This document shows positions 1-8,700 of a stretch of DNA of 64,000 nt, piece by piece. The translations under genes were made by a program, and so were the position numbers. Under the pieces are notes generated by a model. That model saw only the letters and a program-made list of their open reading frames with translations, was not told the origin of the DNA and did not search any database. Numbering within the stretch: the first letter of the stretch is position 1; every line of letters begins with the position of its first letter. Source of the DNA: Streptomyces sp. YPW6 (GTDB lineage Bacteria > Actinomycetota > Actinomycetes > Streptomycetales > Streptomycetaceae); the NCBI RefSeq assembly GCF_018866325.1, contig NZ_CP076457.1, positions 1,895,001 through 1,959,000 on the forward strand. Direction: 5' to 3'.

Positions 1-396
1 CTGGACGGCGCCCGGATCCTGGCCGAGCGCCTGGTCCAGCCGGACGTCACCGAGGTGGGCGTCTCCGTCCTCTCCGGCGGCACCGACGTGCACCTGGTCC
101 TGGTCGACCTGCGCAACTCCGAGCTGGACGGCCAGCAGGCCGAGGACCGGCTCCACGAGCTGGGCATCACGGTCAACCGGAACGCCATCCCGAACGACCC
201 GCGCCCCCCGATGGTCACCTCGGGCCTGCGGATCGGCACCCCGGCGCTCGCCACGCGCGGCTTCGGCGCCGAGGACTTCGCGGAGGTCGCGGAGATCATC
301 GCCTCCGCCCTCAAGCCGTCGTACGACGCGGACGACCTCAAGGCCCGCGTCGCCGCGCTGGCCGAGAAGTTCCCGCTGTACCCCGGCCTGAAGTAG
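1..396 (+). CDS. glyA: Serine hydroxymethyltransferase, C-terminal part (gene starts before the window)
   Basis: The frame is open from base 1 and ends at TAG 394-396, giving the last 131 residues. GlyA is a cytoplasmic PLP enzyme that interconverts serine and glycine with tetrahydrofolate as one-carbon carrier. The segment shows the family C-terminal domain: [13 protein letters not shown], the [12 protein letters not shown] stretch and [14 protein letters not shown], which carries the conserved arginine expected to bind the substrate carboxylate. The catalytic lysine region lies outside the window. A perfect hairpin follows at 427-467, and a serine deaminase gene follows in the same direction, so the pair belongs to serine/glycine metabolism. 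Identification is secure; the 5' end cannot be judged. Confidence 0.93.
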   Translation: MDGARILAERLVQPDVTEVGVSVLSGGTDVHLVLVDLRNSELDGQQAEDRLHELGITVNRNAIPNDPRPPMVTSGLRIGTPALATRGFGAEDFAEVAEIIASALKPSYDADDLKARVAALAEKFPLYPGLK

Positions 397-426
397 CACC
401 TGGCCTGCGGTTCCGCGCATCCGGAC

Positions 427-467
427 GGGGCACCGCGCACACTGGAGAAAAGTGAGCGCGGTGCCCC
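427..467 (+). terminator. Hairpin between glyA and sdaA
   Basis: A perfect 12-bp stem, GGGGCACCGCGC (427-438) and GCGCGGTGCCCC (456-467), encloses a 17-nt loop about 30 bp after the glyA stop. There is no U-tract, as is common for Streptomyces terminators. It probably ends or attenuates glyA transcription before sdaA. Confidence 0.75.
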
Positions 468-569
468 GTTCCTTGCCCCCCGCCCATCCCTCTCGTCCCG
501 CTTGCCCCGCTTGTCCCCGCACCACCCCGGCAGACAACGGCGTCTTCCCACCCCCCAAGGAGTCCTCCC

Positions 570-1955
570 GTGGCCATCTCGGTCTTCGACCTCTTCTCGG
601 TCGGTATCGGCCCCTCCAGCTCCCACACGGTGGGCCCGATGCGGGCCGCCCGGATGTTCGCGCGCCGCCTGAAGAACGAGGGCCTGCTCGCGCACACCGC
701 CTCGATACGGGCCGAGCTGTACGGCTCCCTCGGCGCGACCGGCCACGGGCACGGCACGCCCAAGGCGGTCCTGCTCGGCCTGGAGGGCGAGTCGCCGCAA
801 ACGGTCGACGTGGAGAGCGCCGACACCCGCGTGGAGGAGATCCGCTCCACCGGCCGGATCAACCTGCTGGGGATGCACGAGATCCCGTTCGCCTTCGACG
901 ACGACCTGGTCCTGCACCGCCGCAAGGCGCTCCCGTACCACGCCAACGGCATGACGGTCCTCGCGTACGACGCGGAGGGCGCCCCGGTCCTGGAGAAGAC
1001 GTACTACTCGGTGGGCGGCGGCTTCGTCGTCGACGAGGACGCGGTGGCCGGCGAGAACCCGATCGTCCCGGACGACACGGCCCTCAAACACCCCTTCCGC
1101 ACCGGCGACGAACTGCTGCGGCTCTCCCGTGAGACCGGCCTGTCGATCTCGTCGATGATGCTGGAGAACGAGCTGGCCTGGCGCACCGAGGCGGAGATCC
1201 GCGCCGGGCTGCTGGACATCTGGCGCGTCATGCAGGCCTGCGTCTCGCGCGGTATGTCACGCGAGGGCATCCTCCCCGGCGGTCTCAAGGTCCGCCGCCG
1301 CGCCGCGAACTCGGCCCGCCAGCTGCGCGCCGAGGGCGACCCGCAGGCCCACGCGATGGAGTGGATCACCCTCTACGCGATGGCGGTCAACGAGGAGAAC
1401 GCGGCGGGCGGCCGCGTCGTCACCGCCCCCACGAACGGCGCGGCGGGCATCATCCCGGCCGTTCTGCACTACTACATGAACTTCGCGTCCCAGGGCTGCA
1501 CCGAGGCGGAGAAGGAGGACAGCGTCGTCCGCTTCCTCCTCGCGGCGGGCGCGATCGGCCTGCTCTTCAAGGAGAACGCCTCGATCTCCGGCGCCGAGGT
1601 CGGCTGCCAGGGCGAGGTCGGCTCGGCCTGCTCGATGGCGGCCGGCGCCCTGGCCGAGGTCCTCGGCGGCTCCCCGGAGCAGGTGGAGAACGCCGCCGAG
1701 ATCGGCATGGAACACAACCTGGGCCTGACCTGCGACCCGGTGGGCGGCCTGGTCCAGATCCCCTGCATCGAGCGCAACGGCATGGCGGCGGTGAAGGCGG
1801 TCACGGCGGCGCGGATGGCACTGCGGGGCGACGGCAGCCACAAGGTCTCCCTCGACAAGGTCATCAAGACCATGAAGGACACCGGGGCCGACATGAGCGT
1901 CAAGTACAAGGAGACGGCGCGGGGCGGGCTCGCGGTGAACATCATCGAGTGCTAG
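570..1955 (+). CDS. sdaA: L-serine ammonia-lyase (serine deaminase), iron-sulphur type
   Basis: This 461-residue protein should deaminate L-serine to pyruvate and ammonia in the cytoplasm. It is the single-chain form: an N-terminal beta domain opening with the [13 protein letters not shown] signature near residue 12, then the alpha domain. Cysteines for the 4Fe-4S cluster are in [11 protein letters not shown] (about residues 346-354) and [14 protein letters not shown] (about 388-400). GTG at 570 is chosen because AAGGAGT sits 7-8 bp upstream. It follows glyA on the same strand, so the two link glycine-to-serine conversion with serine breakdown. Oddity: the last 19 codons (1899-1955) recur at 5235-5291 with only third-base and stop-codon changes, so this 3' end looks supplied by an integrated element. 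Confidence 0.95.
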   Translation: MAISVFDLFSVGIGPSSSHTVGPMRAARMFARRLKNEGLLAHTASIRAELYGSLGATGHGHGTPKAVLLGLEGESPQTVDVESADTRVEEIRSTGRINLLGMHEIPFAFDDDLVLHRRKALPYHANGMTVLAYDAEGAPVLEKTYYSVGGGFVVDEDAVAGENPIVPDDTALKHPFRTGDELLRLSRETGLSISSMMLENELAWRTEAEIRAGLLDIWRVMQACVSRGMSREGILPGGLKVRRRAANSARQLRAEGDPQAHAMEWITLYAMAVNEENAAGGRVVTAPTNGAAGIIPAVLHYYMNFASQGCTEAEKEDSVVRFLLAAGAIGLLFKENASISGAEVGCQGEVGSACSMAAGALAEVLGGSPEQVENAAEIGMEHNLGLTCDPVGGLVQIPCIERNGMAAVKAVTAARMALRGDGSHKVSLDKVIKTMKDTGADMSVKYKETARGGLAVNIIEC

Positions 1956-2023
1956 GGAACCAGGCCCTGACCAGCGCGTTCGTACCTTTCAGCGCTGTCA
2001 GGGCCTTCCCTGCTCACTCGGCG

Positions 2024-2082
2024 GAAAGTCCCTGAAACCTCCCTGGGACAGACGTGAAAGTCCCTGAAAAGTCCCTGGGAAA
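2024..2082. repeat. Short direct repeats GAAAGTCCCTGAAA just inside the island
   Basis: GAAAGTCCCTGAAA occurs exactly at 2024-2037 and 2056-2069 (period 32 bp). A third, diverged copy, AAAAGTCCCTGGGAAA, is at 2067-2082, and a shorter CTCCCTGGGA at 2039-2048. They start about 70 bp after the sdaA stop. Clustered short repeats beside an attachment site resemble integrase or excisionase arm sites; that role is inferred. Confidence 0.6.
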
Positions 2083-2159
2083 TCTCTGCGGAAAGGGCTC
2101 TTGACCTGCAGGTTTGCGGTATGCGATCAACACCGGATGCGTCGCTCACCCACCACGGG

Positions 2160-2210
2160 ATGTATCAAATCGATCCCCCGGGTCAACATGGGGGGTACCA
2201 TTCGATACAT
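2160..2210. promoter_or_regulatory. Inverted repeat overlapping the AbiE start, probable autoregulatory operator
   Basis: ATGTATCAAAT (2160-2170) and ATTCGATACAT (2200-2210) are inverted copies matching at 10 of 11 positions, separated by 29 bp. The right arm overlaps the ATG at 2209. AbiEi antitoxins are known to repress their own operon by binding inverted repeats upstream, so this is a natural operator candidate. A possible -10, TACCAT (2196-2201), lies between the arms. Confidence 0.5.
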
Positions 2211-2823
2211 GGATGCTGCGGAAAACTCGCGCCTGGAACAGCGGCTGGCCGGCCTGTCCCCCACATTCACGACGGCGCAGGCACGTCAGTCCCTGCTCTC
2301 GTCTCGCGATCTGGCGCACTTGGTCACGAGTGAGGAGATAGACGAGCTGTCCCGAGGGGTGTACAGGCGGACAGACGCCCCGGAGACCGCGCACGCGGAT
2401 CTGCTGGCCGTGTGCGCACGGGCGCCTCGCGCCGTCGTGTGCGGTGAATCCGCCCTGGCCCTGCATGAGCTGATCGATGACATCCCCGCAGCAGTACACA
2501 TCGCCGTGCCGCGCGGTACACGCCGCCCAACGATTTCCTACCCGCCGACCGTGGTGGCGCAGTACGCCGCTAAGACCTTCGACCTCGGCATCGAACGGTT
2601 CGAAGCAGCCCCGGGAGAGACCATCCCCATGTACAACGCAGCCCGCAGCGTCGTCGACGCGATGCGCCACCGCAATCGCCTCGGCGAGACCCTCGCCCTG
2701 TCCGCGCTCGGCCGCTACCTGCGCCTGAGCGGACGCGGCGGGATCGGTGAACTCCAGCATATCGCACGCGAGTTGGACGCTCTCTCCGTCGTCCGCCCCG
2801 CCGTAGAGGCGGTGCTCGCCTGA
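2209..2823 (+). CDS. abiEi: AbiEi-type antitoxin/transcriptional repressor of a type IV toxin-antitoxin system
   Basis: About 204 residues from ATG 2209. The frame is open further upstream, but ATG 2209 begins the recognisable protein and coincides with the inverted repeat 2160-2210. The N-terminal third (FTTAQARQSLLSSRDLAHLVTSEEIDELSRGVYRR) reads as the winged-helix module of AbiEi proteins. The rest (AVVCGESALALHELIDDIP, HIAVPRGTRRP, YNAARSVVDAMRHR) matches the antitoxin domain. It should repress the operon and counteract the downstream toxin without binding it. Its stop overlaps the toxin start by one base (TGATG). No good Shine-Dalgarno is seen; a G-run sits about 13 bp upstream. Codon use is less GC-biased than in neighbours, consistent with acquisition. 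Confidence 0.83.
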   Translation: MDAAENSRLEQRLAGLSPTFTTAQARQSLLSSRDLAHLVTSEEIDELSRGVYRRTDAPETAHADLLAVCARAPRAVVCGESALALHELIDDIPAAVHIAVPRGTRRPTISYPPTVVAQYAAKTFDLGIERFEAAPGETIPMYNAARSVVDAMRHRNRLGETLALSALGRYLRLSGRGGIGELQHIARELDALSVVRPAVEAVLA

Positions 2824-3758
2824 TGGCCAACCCCACTCGCGACACCACCGCCGGCCGCGTCTACAACGACCTGCGCAACCTGGCCCGCCGCACCAGCCGG
2901 TCAACGGACGAGGTCATGGTCGAATACCTCCTCGAACGGTTCCTCTACCGGCTGGCCCAATCACCCCTGGGCCGGGAGCACTTCGTTCTCAAGGGCGGCC
3001 TGCTGCTCGCCCAGTTCGGCGCACGCCGAATGACCCGCGACATCGACATCCTCGGCCGCTCGTTCCCAGGCACAGAAACCGAGATCATCCACAGAATCGC
3101 GGCCATCGCCGCCACCGAGAGCGACGACGGAGTCGTGTTCGATCCCACAGCGCTCAAGACGGTTCCCATCCGCGAGGAGGACGAATACCACGGCCTACGC
3201 CTGTCCATGGCCGCCTCCATCGCCCGAGCACGACTCAAACTTCAACTGGACGTCAGCTTCGGCGACCCCGTCACGCCCGGCCCGCAGCTCATCGACTACT
3301 CACAACAACTCACGGAGGAAAGCTTCCAGATCTTCGGTTACCCACTGGCTACCGTCATCGCCGAGAAACTCTCCACCGCTGTCTCACTCGGCGACCTCAA
3401 CACCCGCGACCGCGATTACGGTGACCTCTACCGCTTGCTCACCCTCAACGACCTGGACGGCCAAGAACTCACCACAGCACTGACCGCCACCGCCACACAC
3501 CGCGGCATTCCCCTGAAACCCCTCAGCTCCACCATCACCGACCTCGGCGAGCGCCGCCAGACCTCCTACACCGCCTGGCGCCGCCGGCAAGGCCCCGCCG
3601 CAACCAGCTACCCCGAACGCTTCACGGACGTCGTCCGGCAGGTCATCGCCTTCGCAGACACACTCCTCAACGGCGACGCCGTCAACCTCACTTGGAGTGC
3701 GGCGACCCTCACGTGGTCACAAACCAGACCTGGCCGACCGACCAGGCCCTCGGGGTGA
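2823..3758 (+). CDS. abiEii: AbiEii-type nucleotidyltransferase toxin
   Basis: This 311-residue protein belongs to the AbiEii/AbiGii family, nucleotidyltransferases that act as growth-arresting toxins and can abort phage infection. The catalytic signature is LKGGLLLAQFGARRMTRDIDILGRS (from about residue 56), in which the GG pair and the RxTxDID aspartates are expected to bind metal and nucleotide. A further conserved stretch is TVIAEKLSTAVSLGDLNTRDRDYGDLYRL. Its ATG overlaps the antitoxin stop by one base, so the genes are translationally coupled. The gene ends 80 bp before the left end of an insertion sequence. The whole domain appears present, so it may be active. Confidence 0.85.
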   Translation: MANPTRDTTAGRVYNDLRNLARRTSRSTDEVMVEYLLERFLYRLAQSPLGREHFVLKGGLLLAQFGARRMTRDIDILGRSFPGTETEIIHRIAAIAATESDDGVVFDPTALKTVPIREEDEYHGLRLSMAASIARARLKLQLDVSFGDPVTPGPQLIDYSQQLTEESFQIFGYPLATVIAEKLSTAVSLGDLNTRDRDYGDLYRLLTLNDLDGQELTTALTATATHRGIPLKPLSSTITDLGERRQTSYTAWRRRQGPAATSYPERFTDVVRQVIAFADTLLNGDAVNLTWSAATLTWSQTRPGRPTRPSG

Positions 3759-3838
3759 ACCCGAGACCTACCGCATTACGAGTACGAGCGATCCCTGGGA
3801 CCAACTCACCCTGCCACGCTGACCAGCCGGCGCGGTCC

Positions 3839-3866
3839 TGAACCGCTCCGGGTCTGATGGAGGCTC
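3839..3866 (+). repeat. Left terminal inverted repeat of the insertion sequence
   Basis: Begins TGAACCGCTCCGGG and ends GGAGGCTC. It pairs with 5131-5158; mismatches lie in the central six bases. Confidence 0.88.
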
Positions 3867-3888
3867 GATTCCCTGAGAGGATCGAGTC

Positions 3889-4215
3889 ATGGCACGTCCG
3901 TCCCCTTACCCTCCCGAGCTTCGCGGGCGCGCGGTGCGCATGGTTGCGGAGATCCGCCCGAACTACCCCACCGAGTGGGCCGCGATGAAGGCGGTCGCGG
4001 CCAGGCTGGGGATCGGTGCCACCGAGACGATGAGGACCTGGGTCCGCAAGACCGAGGTCGACGCAGGCCAGCGGCCCGGAATCACGTCGGAAGAGGCCGC
4101 GGAGATCAAGCGGCTGCGGGCCGAGAACGCCGAACTGCGACGAGCGAACGAGATCCTGAAGGCGGCCTCGGCTTTCTTCGCGGCCGAGCTCGACCGGCCG
4201 TCGAAGCGCTCGTAG
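3889..4215 (+). CDS. IS3-family transposase OrfA (helix-turn-helix, leucine zipper)
   Basis: This 108-residue protein supplies the DNA-binding half of the transposase. Its first 60 residues (YPPELRGRAVRMVAEIRP, then MKAVAARLGIGATETMRTWVRK) form the family helix-turn-helix. Residues about 70-95 (EEAAEIKRLRAENAELRRAN) are a short coiled coil for multimerisation, followed by ILKAASAFFAAELDRP. ATG 3889 lies just inside the left inverted repeat. OrfB is in the -1 frame, so a programmed -1 frameshift near the end of this gene should give the OrfAB transposase. OrfA alone usually modulates transposition. Confidence 0.92.
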   Translation: MARPSPYPPELRGRAVRMVAEIRPNYPTEWAAMKAVAARLGIGATETMRTWVRKTEVDAGQRPGITSEEAAEIKRLRAENAELRRANEILKAASAFFAAELDRPSKRS

Positions 4216-5132
4216 CGTTCATCGACGCACACCGCCAGGTGTTCGGGGTCGAGCCGGTCTGCCGAGTCCTGACCAGCCACGGACTGAAGATCGCGACGAG
4301 CACCTACTACGCCGCCAGGAACCGCACCCCCCACGACCGGTCGGTCCGCGACAGGGAGCTGAAGACGCAGATCAGCCGCGTCCACACCGACCATTTCGGC
4401 GTCTACGGGGTCCGGAAGGTCTGGCGTCAGCTGCACCGCGAGGGCATACCGGTGGCCCGCTGCACCGTCGCCCGACTGATGCGCGACCTCGGCCTAGAAG
4501 GCGCCCGGCGCGCGAAGGAGATCCGCACCACCGTCCGGGACGATGGCCATGAGCGGTCCACTGACCTGCTGCAACGCGACGCCACCGCGTCCAGGCCGAA
4601 CGAGCGGTGGGTGGCTGACTTCACCTATGTCGCCACCTGGTCGGGAATCGTCTACATCGCGTTCGTCGTGGACGTCCTCTCCCGGGCGATCGTGGGCTGG
4701 TCCGCCGCCACCAGCAAGCGGGCCAAGCTCGTCCTCGACGCACTCGACATGGCCTCGTGGCGTCGCGATCGCGCCGGAACTCCCGCTGGCCCGGGGCTGG
4801 TTCATCATTCGGACGCGGGCAGTCAGTACACGTCTTTCGCGTTCACCGCGCACCTGATCGAGGCCGGCATCGACGCCTCGATCGGCACCGTCGGCGACGC
4901 CTTGGACAACGCGCTCATGGAATCCCAGATCGGCCTCTACAAGACGGAGTTGATCAAGCCGCGCAGGCCCTGGCACGGCCTGGCCGACGTTGAACTCGCC
5001 ACCACGGAACGGGTCGACTGGTTCAACAACCAGCGCCTCCACACAGCGATCGGCGACATCCCGCCCCACGAGCACGAGACCAACCACTACGCTCAACACC
5101 AGCCCCAACCGGCGGCTGGAGTCAACGCATGA
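4170..5132 (+). CDS. IS3-family transposase OrfB (DDE integrase core), read by -1 frameshift
   Basis: This frame encodes the catalytic domain. The in-frame sequence continues from OrfA as VEALVAFIDAHRQVFGVEPVCR, so the frame change should fall between about 4150 and 4213; the start given is approximate because no independent start codon is convincing. The DDE residues are in WVADFTYV, HHSDAGSQYTS and ALMESQIGLYKTELI. HFGVYGVRKVWRQL is the HTH_21 region that precedes the core. The stop at 5130-5132 overlaps the right inverted repeat. No internal stops are present, so the transposase appears functional. Confidence 0.9.
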   Translation, partial: GFLRGRARPAVEALVAFIDAHRQVFGVEPVCRVLTSHGLKIATSTYYAARNRTPHDRSVRDRELKTQISRVHTDHFGVYGVRKVWRQLHREGIPVARCTVARLMRDLGLEGARRAKEIRTTVRDDGHERSTDLLQRDATASRPNERWVADFTYVATWSGIVYIAFVVDVLSRAIVGWSAATSKRAKLVLDALDMASWRRDRAGTPAGPGLVHHSDAGSQYTSFAFTAHLIEAGIDASIGTVGDALDNALMESQIGLYKTELIKPRRPWHGLADVELATTERVDWFNNQRLHTAIGDIPPHEHETNHYAQHQPQPAAGVNA

Positions 5133-5158
5133 GCCTCCACCGATCCCGGAGCGGTTCA
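5131..5158 (-). repeat. Right terminal inverted repeat of the insertion sequence
   Basis: Begins GAGCCTCCACC and ends CCCGGAGCGGTTCA, the inverse of 3839-3866. It overlaps the last two bases of OrfB. Confidence 0.88.
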
Positions 5159-5234
5159 CTGCCGTGACTCAAGGCAAGCCTGGGCATGCCAAAACTACAG
5201 GTCATCCCCATGATCAACAGTCGTCCACATATAC

Positions 5235-5291
5235 GTGAAGTACAAGGAGACGGCCCGGGGCGGGCTCGCGGTGAACATCATCGAGTGCTGA
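5235..5291 (+). pseudogene. Fragment of the sdaA 3' end (last 18 codons plus stop)
   Basis: The reading is [18 protein letters not shown] then TGA, identical in protein to the end of the sdaA at 570-1955. Upstream sequence diverges abruptly (HIY instead of DMS), so only the 3' end is present and it has no start. Its nucleotide differences are all silent, as expected from an orthologous sdaA allele rather than a decaying copy. A hairpin follows immediately (5312-5337). The simplest reading is that this is the original chromosomal 3' end and terminator, displaced by the island. Confidence 0.85.
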
Positions 5292-5311
5292 GCCGGCGGC
5301 CCCCTGCGGTA

Positions 5312-5337
5312 CGGCCGTGTACCGGGCGACACGGCCG
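5312..5337 (+). terminator. Hairpin after the displaced sdaA end
   Basis: CGGCCGTGT (5312-5320) and ACACGGCCG (5329-5337) form a perfect 9-bp stem with an 8-nt loop, 20 bp after the TGA of the sdaA fragment. It is a good candidate for the ancestral sdaA terminator. Confidence 0.6.
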
Positions 5338-5375
5338 CGCCTCGGGTCGCATGGATGCCTCGGGTCGTATTGATT

Positions 5376-5431
5376 ACGTATCCGTGGATGCGCCTCCTCG
5401 GATATCCGCAGGCACGGCCGTGGCATAGCTT
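5376..5431 (+). promoter_or_regulatory. Shared promoter/operator module, copy 1 (LAL regulator gene)
   Basis: ACGTATCCGTG at 5376-5386 contains TATCC (5379-5383), followed after 16 bp by the inverted half-site GGATA (5400-5404). A candidate -10, TAGCTT, lies at 5426-5431, 50 bp after the motif start. The same layout occurs before the lipoprotein gene (9754-9808) and the protease gene (11451-11508). The second half-site falls where a -35 box would be. Confidence 0.6.
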
Positions 5432-5725
5432 CGGGCCGCGGTGACCGGGCTTGCGGGCGGCACCTGCGCGCGTCGTCCTTCGGGGTCCCAGCCGGAAGGG
5501 CCCTGCGCCCTGCGGGTCAGCAGCCGGCACGGGCGTGCTCCGCTGCGCGCCGTTCCGCCGGAGGGCCTTCCGTACGCCCGGGCATCCGCATCCCCCCGTG
5601 TGCGCGGAGCGTGAGCGCGGGCGACCGCCCGTGAAGAGGTGCGTCCGTTGTCGTTCGCCGAGAATGGGCCTGGGCATCAGTGTGCTGGGCCCGGGCACGC
5701 GACGACGGAGAGCGAGGGTGGCGAC

Positions 5726-8700
5726 GTGAGCGCGACGTGTGGTTCTGCCCGGCGGTCCCTCGCCCGCGCTTTCGCCGCCCCGGGCGCCGCGCCGGTGCTG
5801 CTGTTCGTCGAGGGCGCCGCGGGGCTGGGCAAGACACATCTGCTGCGCGAGCTGGCCGGCCTGCCCGAGGCGCCGGACGCGGCCCGCGTGTGGTGGCGGT
5901 GCGGGGCCGACGACGGGCCGCCGCAGGAGGCTGAGGACCGGCGGGAGCCGGTCCTGTTGCTGGTGGACGACGTCCACCGGGCGGACGAGGACGAGCTGCG
6001 GCGGTTGCGCCGGGTGCTGGCGGGGCTGGAGCCGGGGTCGGCGGCCGCGGTGACCTATCGCCCCGAGGAACTCCCCGTCCCCGGCATGCCGTTGGGCGGC
6101 TCCGCCATGGCGTATCCCTTCCGGCTGACGGTCCTCGGGGACCGTCTGGCGCCCTGGAGCGAGGAGCGTGTCCGCCGGGCCGCGGCGGAGGTGCTGGGCG
6201 AGAGCTGCACGGCCGGGGCCGTGAGCGCGCTGCACGGGCGCACCGGCGGAGTTCCCCGGGCGGTCGTCGATCTGCTGGCCGTGCTGCGGGACCAGCGGCC
6301 GGCGTTCACCGGCACCGCCGCCGAGGTGGCCGCGGCCGGCGTCCCGGCCCGCCTGGCGGAGCTGGTGCTCAGCCGTACCTACGCGTTGTCCTCGGCGCAC
6401 CGCCCGCTGGTCTGGGCGGCCGCCGTCCTGGACGGGCCCGCCGCCCGGGACGAACTGATCGCGGTCTCGGGGCTCGGGACCGGACCGGGGAGCCACGCGC
6501 TGCTGCGGGCCCTGGAGAGCGCGGCCCTGGCGGAGCTGGGCGAGGGGCGTTACGGCTTCGCCGTCCCGCTGTCCGCCGCCGCCGTGCACCCGACGGTCCC
6601 CGGCCCCGTACGGCAGGACCTGCACCGGCGGGCGGCCGGGGTGCTCAGTCGCAGGCAGCCCGTGCCGTGGGCCGCCGTGGGCGCGCACCACCGGGCGGCC
6701 GGCGAGTACCGCGGCTGGCTCCGGGCGGTGGAGAAGGCGGCGGAGTCGGCGGCGGTTTCCGGCCGGCACCAGGAGGCGATCGCTCTGCTGGAGCGGACAC
6801 TCGCCACCCCGGGCATCCCTCCGCAGGCCCGCGCCCGGCTGGCGCCGCTGCTCGCCCGCAACGCGGTGACCGGGCTGCGCTCGGACCAGACCGTGGAGGT
6901 GCTCGCGCAGATCGTGCGGGACGCGGATCTCCCCCCGGCGGTACGGGGGGAACTGCGGCTCGACCTGGGGCTGATGCTCTGCAACCAGATGGGCCGGTTC
7001 GCCGAGGGCTGGCGGGTCCTGGAGGTCGCCGCCGCCGAGCTGCGGGCGGTGCGGTCCGTGCTGGCCGCCCGTGCCATGGCGGCCCTGGTCACCCCCTACT
7101 GGCCGGGCGCTTCCCTCGACGTCCACCGGGGCTGGCTGATCAAGGCGACGGCCGCCGCGGACGACAGCGGGGACGACGCCATGCGGACGGCGGTCCTGGC
7201 CAACCATGTGGGTCTCGCCATGAGTTGGGCCGACCCCGAGGCCTGGGACCTGGTGGAGCGGCTGCCCGTGCGGAGCACGGACCCCGCCTGCGCCCGGCAG
7301 GCGGCCCGCGGCCTGTGCAACGCCGCGGACTCCGCCGTCTGGCTCGGCTTCTACCGGCGCGTGGACGGCCTGCTCGCCGAGGGGCGCGAGCTGGCCACGC
7401 GCAGCGGCGCCCCGTACACGGAGCACAGCGCCTCGGGGACGCGGCTGCTCCAGGAGTGGTGGACCGGCCAGTGGCTGGGCCTGGCCAAGCGGTGCGAGGA
7501 CTTCGTCGCCGACACCGCGGACATGCCGTTCCTCGCCTCCGACGCCTGCGTCGTACGGGGCCTGCTCGCCGTCGCCCAGGGGGACTGGGGCGAGGCCCGG
7601 GACTGGCTGTCCCAGCGTGGAACGTTCGGTACGGAGAACCTCCCGGTGCCGCTGGGCGCGACGGCGGCCGGCGCCGTGATCCGCCTGACACTGGCCCGCC
7701 AGGAGGTGGCTGACGCGGCGGATCAGGCGCGGGCGGCGTGGACGGTGGTGGCCGAGAAGGGGGTGTGGCCCTGGGCGGCGGAGCTCGCGCCGTGGGCCGT
7801 GGAGGCTCTGGCGCGGGCGGGCGACAGGGCCACGGCGCACGCCATGGTCCGCGACTTCGCCCAGGGCCTCGGCGCGGCGGACGCGCCCGCCGCGAGGGCG
7901 GCGCTGACCTGGAGCCGGGCCGTACTCGCCGAGAGCGAGGCGCTGGCCGAGGGGCGGCCGGACGGTCTGCTGGCAGCCGCGGAGGCGTACCGGAAGGCGG
8001 CGGCGGCCTACGGGGAGCTTCCGCGCCCCTACAGCCAGGCGCTGACCACCGAGGGCGCGGGGCGATGCGTCCTGGCGGCGGACGCGGCGGGCGGGGCGCG
8101 TGCGGCGGGGGTGGGCTGCCCGGACTACGCGGAGGACGGGGCGGGCCGAACGGGGCGGGCGGCCCGGCCGCCGGGGCCCGGACGCCGGGGCCCGGACGCC
8201 GGGGCCGTGCGGGCGAGGAACGCCCCGGCCGGACCGGACCGGCGGACCCGGCGGGCCCGCAAGACTCGACGGGACCGGAAGACCCGGTGCACCCGGCGGA
8301 CCAAGCGGACGCGGCGCACCCGGCGGCCTCGGCACACCCGGCGGACCCGGCGCACGCTGGGCGCCCGGAGCACCCTGGGGGCTCGGCGCACCCGGGCGAC
8401 CCGACCATCCCGGAGCCGCCGGGAGACCCGGCAGCCTCAGCGCACCCGGCAGACCTGGCGCATCCCGGGAACCCGGCAGCCCCTGGGGACCCGGCAGCCT
8501 CAGCCCACCCCACACACCCGGCGCGCACCTCGGCCCCGGCACCTCCCAGGGACCCGGATGGCCCCGCAGCCCCCGCGGCCCCCGCGTCCGACCGCGCCGC
8601 CACCGCCTCGGCCATCGCCGCACTGGAGTCCTGCGCCCAGCGCTTCACCGAACTCGGCGCCGTCTGGGACGCGACGCGGGCCCGGGCCCTGCTGCGCACC

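Larger units (their letters stand above)
3839..5158 (+). mobile_element. IS3-family insertion sequence, 1320 bp
   Basis: The element is bounded by 28-bp terminal inverted repeats (3839-3866 and 5131-5158) that begin TGAACCGCTCCGGG and match at about 24 of 28 positions. It carries the two-frame transposase arrangement of the IS3 family. All hallmark parts are present, so it looks intact. Flanks GGTCC (left) and CTGCC (right) show no target-site duplication, suggesting deletion or recombination next to the element. It sits between the AbiE toxin gene and the right-hand sdaA fragment. Confidence 0.9.
1899..5291. other. Putative integrated island at the 3' end of sdaA, bounded by 57-bp repeats
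   Basis: 1899-1955 and 5235-5291 are direct repeats of the sdaA 3' end, 57 bp with 4 mismatches. The differences are GTC/GTG (both Val), GCG/GCC (both Ala) and TAG/TGA (both stop). Between them lie a repeat-rich segment, an AbiE toxin-antitoxin pair and an IS3-type element. The toxin-antitoxin genes have visibly more A/T-ending codons than neighbouring genes. A gene 3' end regenerated at one junction and left as a fragment at the other is the usual footprint of integrase-mediated insertion, but no integrase gene is present. The element may be decayed, mobilised in trans, or trimmed by the insertion sequence. The interpretation is inference; the repeat itself is directly visible. Confidence 0.65.
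5292..5725. other. Upstream region of the LAL regulator gene
   Basis: About 430 bp without a credible gene. It contains the hairpin 5312-5337, a short direct repeat CTCGGGTCG (5341-5349 and 5360-5368), and the promoter motif at 5376-5431 shared with two other genes. The rest is GC-rich leader sequence up to GTG 5726. Confidence 0.55.

Noticed and set aside
2101..2130. TTGACC at 2101-2106 as -35 of the AbiE operon
   Set aside because: No acceptable -10 lies 16-19 bp downstream.
5195..8623. A continuous minus-strand open frame of over 1100 codons opposite the LAL gene
   Set aside because: Its product is Arg/Gly/Pro-rich without any domain. It exists because high-GC DNA has few stops opposite a real gene.
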